DNA of 64,000 nt from Fulvivirga lutea (GTDB taxonomy: Bacteria > Bacteroidota > Bacteroidia > Cytophagales > Cyclobacteriaceae): contig NZ_CP070608.1 of the NCBI RefSeq assembly GCF_017068455.1, forward strand, positions 2,833,488-2,897,487. Reading direction: 5' to 3'. Each line of letters opens with the position of its first letter. Position 1 is the first letter of the stretch. A program made the translations under genes and the position numbers. The notes beneath the pieces were generated by a model. The model made no database searches, was not told where the DNA came from, and saw only the letters and a program-made list of their open reading frames with translations. This document shows, in pieces, positions 16,459-25,399 of the stretch.

Positions 16459-18600
16459 ATGAAGAATGTTCTGAACATTACTACGATCTGTCTGATCGCC
16501 TTATTAATTAATATAGACGTCACTGCACAGAAGAACACAAGTCAGGAAAATAATTACAAAACAAGAAATAGTATATCATATTCCTATTCCACTAAATATG
16601 ATAATGGCTATGTGATCTTAACCGATGGTACAGAACTTCAAGGACAAATATCTATCTACGGAGCGTCATTTGATAAGATTTGGGGAGTTAAGATCATCAC
16701 AACATCAGGCAGAAAATTGATTCTTTTTGATAATAGCGTTAAAGAATTTGGTTTAAGAGATGGCGTAATAAATGAAACTCCATATGATTTTACATGGGTG
16801 CAGAAAGATACCAAATTGATAGATGTGAGAAAGGGCTATGCACCTTATGGCTATGTAAATTTAAAAGATGGTAGCCAAATGGAAGGTAGAATTGAACTCC
16901 GTGAAGTCAAGAGTAAATTAGTATCCATTGAATTACGCGATAACGATAAAAATAAAAGCAAAATTGATGTTGAGAACATTACCAGTTATGGCGCTAAGCT
17001 TTTTAAAGACGAAAAGTTTGTTGGACCCTGGAAGTTAGTGAACTGGAAGCCCCGTGCCAGTGATTTATCAAATGATAAGTCATATTCATTTAAGGGGTAT
17101 ATGATACTAAATAATGGTAGCAGAAAAGAAGGTCTCCTCACAGTTTATAAAAAAGAGAATATCATGAAGGATGTTGAGGTAAATGAGGAGAAAATAGATT
17201 ATGCTGACATAAAAGAGTATGGGTTTGCCTTCAAAATTGATGATTATTATGCCTATATCAGTGAAGACAATGACCCCAATAATGTTTATTCGAACCCAAT
17301 AGAGACTTTATTTGCTCCCGGAATTATAAAATTAAGTGATGATAGTACCCTTAAAGGTTTAGTTGCAAAAGCAAACACATCGGAGTCTTCAGATATTCTA
17401 TTTGCTAAAGATAAATCATCAAATGTGATTTTTTACGAAAGCAATCAGGTAGATGAAATTGAGCAAGAGGTATCTCAAGAGGTGTTAATGGCCAAGTCGA
17501 ATAAGAATTATGAAGATCAATATTTAAATGGATACAAGAGGTTGGGCGATAAAGAATGGAAAATCGAAAAAGAAAATCAGTTGGTAACTGTTTATGCACC
17601 TCATTTTGGTTATGTAGTAGACTTTAAAACCAATGAACTCCTTATAGGAGAATTGGAAGTAAAGGCCTATAATAATGCTGGCGTAACGCTAATAATAACA
17701 GATAACAATGGTAATACCAGCAAAATGAATAGGCATAAAGGATATGGACTACTGGATAAGAATAATAAGTTATCTTATGAGGAATTCTTGAAAGTAAATA
17801 ACGTGGAGGCTACGAAAAAAGAAGAAGTTGTTACTAAAAATGAAACAAACAACGCTAAGACCGAGAATGAACCCGAGCCAATTCAGTTTGATTCAAGTAA
17901 CGGGGTTGACGGGTATATCGTACTAGATAATGGTGAAAAAATTGAGGGTAAATTGTCACTTTTAAACTATAATAAATTCTTCTATAATGTGGTGCAAATG
18001 AAGACTGCAGCAGGAGAGGTGTATAATTATGAAAATGACCAATCCATCAAGCTAATTGTGGTTAATGATGGTGAGGAAAATAAATTTGTTGAATGTGATG
18101 GAGCGTATGTGCCTGTTTTTGAGAGTTATGGTAAATTCGTTCATTTTAGAAATCCATACCCCACTACATTATCTTTTGCAGGAGCTTTAGCTGACCAATT
18201 TATGGATCAGGCAAACGAAGAAGCAAGTGAGTTCCTGAATAATGAAATGGATAAAGCAGCTATAAAAAATGCTATTGATAAACAGAAAAAAGGTGATTGG
18301 GATGAAAAAGACCAACGTAATTTAAATGACTTTTTATCCAAGGAAAAAATTAAATTCGGCAATTCAACGCTGTTCGAAAACATGTATGTAAAAGAACATT
18401 TAGTAATGAATATTGAAACGGGTAGTAGGGGTATGTATTTACCTGATGGTTTGACCATTGGAAATACCTACGAGATGAAAGGATTTATGAGAGGCTGTAT
18501 TGAATTTCATGATCTAGAGAGTGATGAACAAAAGGCGCATATGAAATTGAAAGACCCGATGAAAACATTAAAATTTTTGGAAGAAAGCTTTAGTAACTAA
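16459..18600 (+). CDS. Secreted repeat protein of unknown function (six GY-DG-GxI modules)
   Basis: I start this at the ATG at 16459 because it opens a clear signal peptide (MKNVLNITTICLIALLI, cleavage after VTAQ); the frame is open further upstream but lacks a signal there. The mature protein is built from about six related modules that begin with a glycine, a hydrophobic strand and a DG-type turn, for example GYVILTDGTELQGQI, GYVNLKDGSQMEGRI, GYMILNNGSRKEGLL and GYIVLDNGEKIEGKL. The last 150 residues are different and helical. No known domain is recognised. The HEAT-repeat gene follows 13 bases later, so the two probably share a transcript. Confidence 0.72.
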   Translation: MKNVLNITTICLIALLINIDVTAQKNTSQENNYKTRNSISYSYSTKYDNGYVILTDGTELQGQISIYGASFDKIWGVKIITTSGRKLILFDNSVKEFGLRDGVINETPYDFTWVQKDTKLIDVRKGYAPYGYVNLKDGSQMEGRIELREVKSKLVSIELRDNDKNKSKIDVENITSYGAKLFKDEKFVGPWKLVNWKPRASDLSNDKSYSFKGYMILNNGSRKEGLLTVYKKENIMKDVEVNEEKIDYADIKEYGFAFKIDDYYAYISEDNDPNNVYSNPIETLFAPGIIKLSDDSTLKGLVAKANTSESSDILFAKDKSSNVIFYESNQVDEIEQEVSQEVLMAKSNKNYEDQYLNGYKRLGDKEWKIEKENQLVTVYAPHFGYVVDFKTNELLIGELEVKAYNNAGVTLIITDNNGNTSKMNRHKGYGLLDKNNKLSYEEFLKVNNVEATKKEEVVTKNETNNAKTENEPEPIQFDSSNGVDGYIVLDNGEKIEGKLSLLNYNKFFYNVVQMKTAAGEVYNYENDQSIKLIVVNDGEENKFVECDGAYVPVFESYGKFVHFRNPYPTTLSFAGALADQFMDQANEEASEFLNNEMDKAAIKNAIDKQKKGDWDEKDQRNLNDFLSKEKIKFGNSTLFENMYVKEHLVMNIETGSRGMYLPDGLTIGNTYEMKGFMRGCIEFHDLESDEQKAHMKLKDPMKTLKFLEESFSN

Positions 18601-18613
18601 GCACAGATTATAA

Positions 18614-19144
18614 ATGCCAATAGACGAAAAGGAACTTCTCTCAATAATTGAAAAAGGAGATGATGAAAAAGCCTTTGAGGCTTCAGATTCATTAGGAGCA
18701 ATAGGTGGTGATGAGACATTAAATCACCTTGTCTCTTTGCTTAAAAATAATAATCCTGATGTTCAATTTCTTGCATCCAGAACGCTTGGGTTAATGAAGA
18801 ATAACGGAGCAGCTCTTGAACCGCTGATAGAAGCCGTCAATAAGAAGGACAATTCTGCAATTGCTGGCGATTTATTAATGTCTCTTGATGGATTTGATGT
18901 AAGTGATCATTATGTTGAAATTTTCAAACTGTATCTTTTTGGTTCATTCAAGGTTTCTAAATTGGCTAAAGAACTACTTGATTATAAGGAATTTAACATT
19001 ACGCCTCGAGTTCTAAAAAAAGCAAAAAAGCATTGGAATCATTATCAAAACAATATCAAACAGGATGACGCTTACCTGCTTAAAAAAGAAGAAGTAGAAG
19101 AGATTCTTGACGATTTACAAGACTTTTTGGATAGTACTGACTAA
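18614..19144 (+). CDS. HEAT-repeat protein (176 aa)
   Basis: A soluble, all-helical protein with HEAT/PBS-like repeats, seen in AFEASDSLGAIGGDETLNHL and QFLASRTLGLMKNNG, where paired helices carry the typical alanine and leucine pattern. Such repeats act as protein-binding scaffolds. It has no signal peptide, unlike the secreted gene 13 bases upstream with which it probably shares a transcript. The end overlaps the convergent transporter gene by four bases. A precise role cannot be given. Confidence 0.75.
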   Translation: MPIDEKELLSIIEKGDDEKAFEASDSLGAIGGDETLNHLVSLLKNNNPDVQFLASRTLGLMKNNGAALEPLIEAVNKKDNSAIAGDLLMSLDGFDVSDHYVEIFKLYLFGSFKVSKLAKELLDYKEFNITPRVLKKAKKHWNHYQNNIKQDDAYLLKKEEVEEILDDLQDFLDSTD

Positions 19145-20469
19145 TCGAGCTTAATTTCTAGTTTCCATGCAAAAAGGATAAGTACTATTGATAGTATGCA
19201 AGCAGATACTAAGGTGATAAATCCGCCATCCCAGCCATAACTATCAACAATAGCACCCATTGCTACATTAGCAAACACAGCGCCTCCTAAATAGCCAAAT
19301 AAGCCCGTAAACCCAGCTGCAGTACCAGCAGCCTTCTTCGGCACTAAATCAAGTGCATGAACACCAATAAGCATTACTGGGCCATAGATTAAAAATCCAA
19401 TACCCACTAAGGAAATACTATCAATCAATGGGTTTCCTGCGGGGTTTTGCCAATAAATTAGGATGAACAGTAAAACTAAAACCATGTAAATAACACTCAC
19501 AGGCCCGCGCATGCCTCTGAACCATTTATCGCTCACATATCCGGCCAAGATGGTGCCTGGTATTCCGGCCCATTCATAAAGAAAATAAGCCCATCCGGTT
19601 TGTGTCAATGAAAATTGTTTGGCTTCAGAAAGATAGGTTGGTGCCCAATCTAAAACTCCATATCTAATCAGATAAACAAAGGCATTGGCAATTGCTATGT
19701 GCCATAATACTTTATTGTTAAATACATAATCAAAGAATATTTCCCTGGCACTAAAATTTGTATCCTCGTCTGACTTTAGCTTATCTTTTGGATAGTCTTT
19801 TTTATAATCTTCAATAGGGGGCAAACCACATACGGTGGGCCTATCTCTAACCAACAAATAAACTATTGATGCTATAGCCAGGGCGATTACGCCAGGTAGG
19901 TAAAATTTAGATTCCCATTCGCCAAACCATGAAACACCTAGTATCGCTAATGGGCCTATGAGTCCACCACCAATATTATGAGCTAAATTCCATATTGACA
20001 TTTTTGTGCCACGCTCTTTAATGGAAAACCAATGTACCATTACTCTTCCGCTTGGAGGCCAACCCATGCCTTGAAACCAACCATTTAAAAGAAGAATGAT
20101 AAACATGATTGTAACTGATGAGGTCAGAATGGGTATGAGTCCCATAGCAATCATTAATGAGGCAGACAACGCCAAGCCGATCGACATAAACTTGCGTGCA
20201 TCGCTTCTGTCACTCACATTGCCCATCAAAAATTTGCTTAACCCATAAGCAATGGACACTCCGGAAAGAGCAAAACCAAGCTCTGTTTTGCTAAAACCCT
20301 GTTCAATTAAATCAGGCATTACCAAAGTGAAATTTTTTCTTACCAGATAGTAGGCTGCATAACCAATGAAAATTCCAGCAAAGACTTTAACTCTTTGTCT
20401 TTTGTACTCAGCATCAATTTTATCTTCTGGCAGCTTTGGGGCAGGAGGTGATGGTTTTAGAGAAAACAT
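19141..20469 (-). CDS. glpT: MFS organophosphate:phosphate antiporter, GlpT-like
   Basis: A 442-residue, twelve-segment major facilitator protein of the OPA family. The stretch GMGWPPSGRVMVHWFS followed by an NLAHNIGGG segment is nearly diagnostic for glycerol-3-phosphate or hexose-phosphate:Pi antiporters, and YYLVRKNFTL in the first membrane segment holds the substrate-binding arginine of this family. It would import an organophosphate across the inner membrane in exchange for phosphate. glpQ or glpK are not adjacent, so the exact substrate is not proved by context. A Pmp3-like gene lies just upstream on the same strand. Confidence 0.85.
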   Translation of the reverse strand: MFSLKPSPPAPKLPEDKIDAEYKRQRVKVFAGIFIGYAAYYLVRKNFTLVMPDLIEQGFSKTELGFALSGVSIAYGLSKFLMGNVSDRSDARKFMSIGLALSASLMIAMGLIPILTSSVTIMFIILLLNGWFQGMGWPPSGRVMVHWFSIKERGTKMSIWNLAHNIGGGLIGPLAILGVSWFGEWESKFYLPGVIALAIASIVYLLVRDRPTVCGLPPIEDYKKDYPKDKLKSDEDTNFSAREIFFDYVFNNKVLWHIAIANAFVYLIRYGVLDWAPTYLSEAKQFSLTQTGWAYFLYEWAGIPGTILAGYVSDKWFRGMRGPVSVIYMVLVLLFILIYWQNPAGNPLIDSISLVGIGFLIYGPVMLIGVHALDLVPKKAAGTAAGFTGLFGYLGGAVFANVAMGAIVDSYGWDGGFITLVSACILSIVLILFAWKLEIKLD

Positions 20470-20490
20470 TATATGTAGTAATAGTGAAGT

Positions 20491-20655
20491 TTACTTGTCA
20501 TGTTTAGCAATCACCCATACAGCATGAATAATACCTGGGAGGTACCCAAGGAGAGTAAGGAGAATATTCAACCAAAATGCACCACCTATTCCTACTGTTA
20601 GAAAAACACCAACAGGGGGTAATAATATTGAAAATATCAGTCTTATAACACTCAT
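20491..20655 (-). CDS. Pmp3/YqaE family small membrane protein (54 aa)
   Basis: A short gene, easily missed. The translation begins MSVIRLIFSILLPPVGVFL and continues with GGAFWLNILLTLLGYLPG and ending HAVWVIAKHDK. The LPP-GVF, GGAFWLN and GYLPGIIHA pattern is the signature of the Pmp3/YqaE/SNA family: two membrane segments and a conserved proline-rich turn. In yeast and plants these proteins affect membrane potential and salt tolerance; bacterial roles are unclear. It lies 21 bases upstream of the GlpT-like gene on the same strand and may share its transcript. Confidence 0.9.
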   Translation of the reverse strand: MSVIRLIFSILLPPVGVFLTVGIGGAFWLNILLTLLGYLPGIIHAVWVIAKHDK

Positions 20656-20756
20656 AGAATTACGGTTTGATTTAATCTAAGATAATGGATTTATTGGATT
20701 GTATTTAATGTTGAAATCTGGCAGGTATTTAATCATATTGTGCAGCTTTGCGTGGC

Positions 20757-21716
20757 ATGAGCGATTTAACCTTATCGAGCCTATCGAAGAACTATAATTC
20801 AGACCGGAAGGCCTTAATTAAGACTGATTTATTCTTTAAGCACGGGGTTCGTACAGCTCTGGTTGGTGAAACTGGTTCAGGTAAATCGACCTTATTGAAG
20901 CTTATGGCCGGTTTAGAGCAGCCGGATGATGGGGAAGTTCTTATTGGTAACGAGAGGGTAGAAGGTGCTCACGAGAGGCTCATCGCAGGGCATAAAGATA
21001 TTGCATACTTATCGCAGCATTATCAGTTACCAAAATTCATTACTGTTGAAGAATATCTATTCGATGAATATTCGTTTTCTGAGGAAGATCTCAATCAGAT
21101 CTATGCCGCTTGTCAATTAAAAGATTTAAGACTTAGAATAACTCAAGAACTATCTGGTGGGGAAAAACAGCGAGTAGCTTTGGCCAAACAGCTTTTGAAA
21201 AAACCAAAATGGTTGTTGCTTGATGAACCCTTTTCTAATCTGGATTACGCACATAAAAGAATTATTAAGAACGCCTTAGATGCTATTGAAAATTTGCTTG
21301 GAACCTCATTAATACTGGTTGCTCATGAACCTACAGACATTCTACCATGGGCAGAGCGAATAATTGTTTTAAAGAACGGACAAGTAATTCAAGATGATGA
21401 GACAAAAACTGTATACTATGATCCTATAAATGAATATGTAGCTAGTTTACTAGGTGCCTATAATCTTATTAATCCGAGTTTGCTAAAAACCAATGGCACA
21501 TCATTTAAAGAAAATCTCATTGTAAGACCTGATAAAATAGCAATTAAAGAAAAGGTAGATGAGGGACTAGCAGGGAAAGTTATAATGAATAAGTTTTTAG
21601 GTAATTATGCTGAGGTCGTGGTTCAGGTAGATAAGGAACTAATTATTGTTTCTTCAAAAATGAGCTATCAACTGGGCGATATTGTTAGTTTAAAATTCGA
21701 AGACTTTAAAAAATAA
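20757..21716 (+). CDS. ABC transporter ATP-binding protein with TOBE domain, no permease nearby
   Basis: A 319-residue ATPase; I choose the ATG at 20757 over the upstream TTG. Motifs: Walker [10 protein letters not shown] (about 36-44), Q-loop YLSQHY, signature LSGGEKQR, Walker B LLLDEP and switch histidine VAHEP. Residues about 250-319 are a TOBE/MOP-like beta-barrel starting [10 protein letters not shown], as in molybdate, sulfate, iron or sugar importers, where it binds a regulatory ligand or a partner. The usual permease and binding-protein genes are absent; the next gene four bases downstream is yjdM/phnA. It would have to pair with a distant permease. Confidence 0.85.
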   Translation: MSDLTLSSLSKNYNSDRKALIKTDLFFKHGVRTALVGETGSGKSTLLKLMAGLEQPDDGEVLIGNERVEGAHERLIAGHKDIAYLSQHYQLPKFITVEEYLFDEYSFSEEDLNQIYAACQLKDLRLRITQELSGGEKQRVALAKQLLKKPKWLLLDEPFSNLDYAHKRIIKNALDAIENLLGTSLILVAHEPTDILPWAERIIVLKNGQVIQDDETKTVYYDPINEYVASLLGAYNLINPSLLKTNGTSFKENLIVRPDKIAIKEKVDEGLAGKVIMNKFLGNYAEVVVQVDKELIIVSSKMSYQLGDIVSLKFEDFKK

Positions 21717-21720
21717 TAAT

Positions 21721-22059
21721 ATGTCAGATAAAAATAGCTGTCCGGAATGTAATTCACCTTATGGATATTCAACAGGAGTTTTGATGATGTGCCCTGAGTG
21801 CGGACATGAATGGAATGCTGAATCACAAACAGAAGAACCTGAAGACATAACTATCATTGATTCTAATGGTAATGTGCTACAAGATGGAGATACCGTTGTA
21901 GTAATTAAAGATTTGCCAGTGAAAGGCGCACCAAAACCGATTAAGGCTGGGACTAAGGTTAAGAATATCCGACTTACAGATGGTGACCACAATATTGATT
22001 GCAAAATTGATGGTTTTGGATCTATGGCCTTGAAGTCAGAGTTTGTAAGGAAAGCTTAA
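21721..22059 (+). CDS. yjdM: YjdM/PhnA family zinc-ribbon protein
   Basis: A 112-residue protein with an N-terminal zinc ribbon (CPECNSPYGY, then MCPECGHEW: four cysteines) and a C-terminal small beta-barrel with QDGDTVVVIKDLPVKG, highly characteristic of PhnA/YjdM. The family was once linked to alkylphosphonate use, but it is not a phosphonoacetate hydrolase and its role is not settled. It is four bases downstream of the orphan ABC ATPase and overlaps the convergent 123-residue gene by four bases. Confidence 0.92.
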   Translation: MSDKNSCPECNSPYGYSTGVLMMCPECGHEWNAESQTEEPEDITIIDSNGNVLQDGDTVVVIKDLPVKGAPKPIKAGTKVKNIRLTDGDHNIDCKIDGFGSMALKSEFVRKA

Positions 22060-22427
22060 TTAAGAGAATTGAGCCATGCTTTAGCTTTATCAGGATCAAT
22101 AAACACTTTAGTATGAATGCCTTTCTTTTTACAAGCCAGTTCCCAAATATGCTTTAGGTCTAACATCTCTTCGTTTATTATCGAGGCAATTTTCAAGGTA
22201 TTATCAATTGGCTCAATATGGAGTTCTTTTATTTGTTTTAAGGCCATAGATGGCTCAAAATCAAAAGAAACTTTCATATAATCGGCTAGCATTTTATCGA
22301 GCCCATGATGTTGTGCGAGCTTATTGAGTAAATCAATGCTATGAATGAATTGGACTACATCCTTCCTAGAACCATTGCCGGTAATTAGTAAATAATCGTC
22401 TTTTATGGTAAGTGTATAAGGTTCCAA
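22056..22427 (-). CDS. Hypothetical protein (123 aa), possible SpoIIAA/STAS-like fold
   Basis: A soluble protein with a TTG start, as no suitable in-frame ATG exists. It has an initial beta pair (YTLTIKDDYLLITGNG), helices and a late strand (GIHTKVFIDPDKAKAWL), resembling SpoIIAA/STAS-like proteins that end in the same DPDKAKAWL-type helix. The similarity is by eye. The end is convergent with yjdM by four bases. Cytoplasmic; function unknown. Confidence 0.6.
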   Translation of the reverse strand: MEPYTLTIKDDYLLITGNGSRKDVVQFIHSIDLLNKLAQHHGLDKMLADYMKVSFDFEPSMALKQIKELHIEPIDNTLKIASIINEEMLDLKHIWELACKKKGIHTKVFIDPDKAKAWLNSLN

Positions 22428-22589
22428 ATCAGGTAAAAGTTAACTCATTGAAAACTGTAATTCATGCGTATTTAAATTTACCAAAAAGAGTTGATTAAGC
22501 CTAAATGGCAGGTTTGTATGACAGTCTGTCGTTAAATATGAATAGGCATTGACTTTGTATATGATGTTGCAACATTAAATTAGTATACT

Positions 22590-22979
22590 ATGAGATACGA
22601 CAGAGATATTAAAGTAGTTCACGAGATATTAAAATCAGTAGACATAAATAATACATTAAACGGTGGGCGAAGTGAGCCTCAAATAGCAATAAGAAAAGAG
22701 GGTGAATCCTATTTATTAACGGCCAGAGTTCCAGGTGTAGATATTCTGGATCTTCAGGTAGAAATATTGAACGGGAAAGTAATTGTGCATCATCCAATGC
22801 TTTTCGATTCTGATTCAGGCATATTAACTGTTCCGCAAGTAGTTGCTGCTTTTCCTATCACAAATGGCATTGATTATGAAAACATTGAAGCACGCAAAGT
22901 GGATGAAAGGCTAGAAGTGCGATTGCCCTGGAATGATTTGAACAAAGGATATAACCGGCACATTGATATTAATTTTTAA
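22590..22979 (+). CDS. Hsp20/alpha-crystallin-like protein
   Basis: A 129-residue protein with an alpha-crystallin-like beta-sandwich. PQIAIRKEGESYLLTARVPG near residue 30 and LQVEILNGKVIVHH correspond to the first strands of Hsp20 proteins. Unlike typical Hsp20 members it lacks a clear C-terminal I-x-I motif, so chaperone oligomerisation is uncertain. It stands alone and ends in a strong terminator. It may be a stress-related small chaperone, or a CS-domain relative. Confidence 0.65.
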   Translation: MRYDRDIKVVHEILKSVDINNTLNGGRSEPQIAIRKEGESYLLTARVPGVDILDLQVEILNGKVIVHHPMLFDSDSGILTVPQVVAAFPITNGIDYENIEARKVDERLEVRLPWNDLNKGYNRHIDINF

Positions 22980-22982
22980 TTG

Positions 22983-23010
22983 CAAGGCACTCAACAGAGT
23001 GCCTTGTTTA
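22983..23010 (+). terminator. Intrinsic terminator of the Hsp20-like gene
   Basis: CAAGGCACTC-AACA-GAGTGCCTTG forms a perfect ten-base-pair stem with a four-base loop, followed by TTTATT. It lies three bases after the stop codon and also faces the convergent DJ-1 family gene. Confidence 0.85.
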
Positions 23011-23023
23011 TTAAATATCAGTT

Positions 23024-24118
23024 TTAATTTAATCTTCTCAACAAACCAACCATGTCGTACGCTCGTCCTAATTGTAGCTGCCAAATAGCAATAAGTGAAT
23101 GACCTCCAATGAGTGCTTTATTGACTTTTACAGTCTGAGATTTTAATTGCTCAAGTTTATTAACAGCGCGTTCGTAGCCATATGTTTCATATACGCTTAA
23201 AATAGCTTCGGCATTCTCTTCACCTGTTATTTCCCGGGCTTTAGGTTCATAACCCATTTGCTTAATCATGCTTTCGGCAATAAGCCATGTAGACCATGGA
23301 TTTTGACCAGTTACCACACGGCCGTCAACCACTACATTTTCTAAATACTTAGCACCTTCAATGAACTGAGCTCCATTTTGTGATAACTTATCCTGCAATA
23401 AAAAAGGAAATATTTCACGAGCATCACTGATTAGTAATAGCTCTTCAGCATTGGTGAAGCCTGAAACTTTCTTATCCTTAATAAGCAAATCACCATTGCT
23501 TAATTGAACATTTACCAAGGCTGCAGGGCCATGGCAAACAGCACCAATTACTTTGTCAGATTCGTATAAATCTCTTACAACTGATTGTAATTGAGCGTTG
23601 TCTGGAAAATCAAACATGGTCCCTTTGCCACCCACAAAGTAAATGGCTTCATAATCTTTTGAATTGATATTTGAGATAGGAATTGTGTTTTTAATTTTAT
23701 ACTGAGCTACCTTATCATTTAGAAATGCATAGTCATACATACCCATATCATCCATCACCACAGGAGCTTCACCGCCTTTAGGACTAGCTACATCAACTTC
23801 AAACCCATTAGCAATAAACACATAATATGCTCTAGACAGCTCAGTAAATTCAAAACCTGTTCCTTTTCCACTAGTACCCATTTTATCGATACTTGTAACA
23901 ACTGCTAATATTCTGCCTCGGTGTCTGATTGAATCTTCAGACAAGTAAGGAATCTCTTGAGGTGTAATATTTGAGTAATCTACTTTTTCAGAGGCATCGG
24001 TTTTTATTAGGCTTATGAACCAAAAACCAAATCCAACCAATAGGATAATAAATGTGGCTATTCCGCCTAACGACCACTTGATAATTTTTTTGACTTTCAT
24101 TTTTCTTTTTTTGAACAA
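23024..24118 (-). CDS. DJ-1/PfpI family protein with N-terminal membrane anchor
   Basis: A 364-residue protein; an in-frame ATG seven codons in may be the true start. A hydrophobic segment near residues 15-34 anchors it. Residues about 65-260 form a class I glutamine-amidotransferase-like/DJ-1 domain with VASPKGG and the nucleophile cysteine in GAVCHGPAAL, closest to Hsp31-like glyoxalases/chaperones. The last 100 residues are a helical extension of unknown role. An AraC-type regulator gene lies directly upstream on the same strand with paired palindromes between, suggesting linked control. Confidence 0.85.
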   Translation of the reverse strand: MFKKRKMKVKKIIKWSLGGIATFIILLVGFGFWFISLIKTDASEKVDYSNITPQEIPYLSEDSIRHRGRILAVVTSIDKMGTSGKGTGFEFTELSRAYYVFIANGFEVDVASPKGGEAPVVMDDMGMYDYAFLNDKVAQYKIKNTIPISNINSKDYEAIYFVGGKGTMFDFPDNAQLQSVVRDLYESDKVIGAVCHGPAALVNVQLSNGDLLIKDKKVSGFTNAEELLLISDAREIFPFLLQDKLSQNGAQFIEGAKYLENVVVDGRVVTGQNPWSTWLIAESMIKQMGYEPKAREITGEENAEAILSVYETYGYERAVNKLEQLKSQTVKVNKALIGGHSLIAIWQLQLGRAYDMVGLLRRLN

Positions 24119-24150
24119 ATGAAGTCTTATAACATGTAATAATCTTATTG

Positions 24151-24181
24151 AATGATCATTTCGAAAGACTTAATGATCATT
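24151..24181. promoter_or_regulatory. Paired palindromes, candidate operator upstream of the DJ-1 gene
   Basis: The perfect palindrome AATGATCATT occurs at 24151-24160 and again at 24172-24181, 21 bases centre to centre or two helical turns. They lie 33-63 bases upstream of the DJ-1 family start, and the second overlaps the stop codon of the AraC-type gene. A partial copy (AATGATCAAT) lies upstream of the regulator gene near 25277. This fits a dimeric regulator site; the regulator is not known. Confidence 0.45.
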
Positions 24182-25217
24182 TGATGAATTTATTTCTGTA
24201 GCTGTTTGGGGTTTCCTTTGTTAGTTTTTTGAATGCAGTATTGAAACTCGATATGCTGTTAAATCCAACATCGAATGCAATAGAGGAGATGGTGCGATTA
24301 TTAAACGCCTCATTTTCGAAAAGAGACTTAGCCTTTTCAATTCTGAATTGATTGATGAAACTATTGAAGTTTTGATTTGCCTTCTTGTTAATAGCCATTG
24401 ATAACAATTGCGGACTTACTCTCATGGAGCTGCTTAATGATTGTAACGTTAAATCAGCATTTTCGAATAAGCTCTCTTCTTCGATTAGCTTTTCCACTTT
24501 ATGATACAATTCATTTATTTGCTCATCAGTCGCAGAAGTTGTTTTATATTTTATAGAATTTACTTTCTCAATTAAACCTTCTTTAATAACAATAAAGCTA
24601 ATCGTATACGCTGCCATTGAGTATAAAATCGGACCAATGATATATGGAATGTCATCATCGAATAGATTTAGAACATAGGCAAACCAGATTATAATTAAAC
24701 CAAAAAATAACAATTTGATGAGTTTAAAACCACTTTGGTTGAGGTTGTCACTATTTTTCTTGGCTGTAAGAAAGCCAATTAACAAATAGATCAATAAATG
24801 CAGGTAGTACGTAAGAAAAGCGATGGCAAATAGCCAAATAGGATAGATGGATAAATAGACTTCTTCCATCCAAAATCCAAAAATCAAACCAATAAGTGCC
24901 GGAATAAAATGTAAATAGTGTTTTGACTTTACAGTGAACGATTGATCCGTTAAAGTCTTTACCATCATTAGAAATAATGGGCCAATCATAAACATTGTGG
25001 CTAAACCTATGAAAATGATTTTTGTATGTAAATCTTCAGCAAACTCAAGAAATACTGATTTGCCAATTCTGAATGAGAGGATCAAAAGCAAGTAGGCAAG
25101 CAATTTATTGGTCAGTGAGTTGCCTTTCGTATAGGTGAATAGAAACACTGCTAAAAAAAGGCCGTGAATAACCCCTAATCCGCTAATAATTACTAATACG
25201 ATATCGCTAAAAGGCAT
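24177..25217 (-). CDS. Membrane-bound AraC family regulator (seven TM segments plus HTH)
   Basis: A 346-residue protein. The N-terminal 215 or so residues have about seven hydrophobic segments. Residues 235-346 are an AraC DNA-binding domain (LTLQSLSSSMRVSPQLLSMA, then ISSIAFDVGFNSISSFNTAF). Membrane-integral AraC regulators of this architecture are common in Bacteroidota and probably sense an envelope signal. It is immediately upstream of the DJ-1 gene. The palindromes near both genes suggest that it regulates itself and its neighbour (inference). Confidence 0.88.
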   Translation of the reverse strand: MPFSDIVLVIISGLGVIHGLFLAVFLFTYTKGNSLTNKLLAYLLLILSFRIGKSVFLEFAEDLHTKIIFIGLATMFMIGPLFLMMVKTLTDQSFTVKSKHYLHFIPALIGLIFGFWMEEVYLSIYPIWLFAIAFLTYYLHLLIYLLIGFLTAKKNSDNLNQSGFKLIKLLFFGLIIIWFAYVLNLFDDDIPYIIGPILYSMAAYTISFIVIKEGLIEKVNSIKYKTTSATDEQINELYHKVEKLIEEESLFENADLTLQSLSSSMRVSPQLLSMAINKKANQNFNSFINQFRIEKAKSLFENEAFNNRTISSIAFDVGFNSISSFNTAFKKLTKETPNSYRNKFIK

Positions 25218-25399
25218 GGGTGTAAATTAAATGAATTTGAATGGATATACATTGGTGCGACTCAAAGGTTACATCTGAATGATCAATAATGAAAGATTTT
25301 CTTTCCGGAAATAACCCGTATTCAACATTAACCCTTTAAAGTATGCGAGTTTCTTACTTGCTGCATATACCTTTCCCTAAATTTTACTTTCTTTATGAA

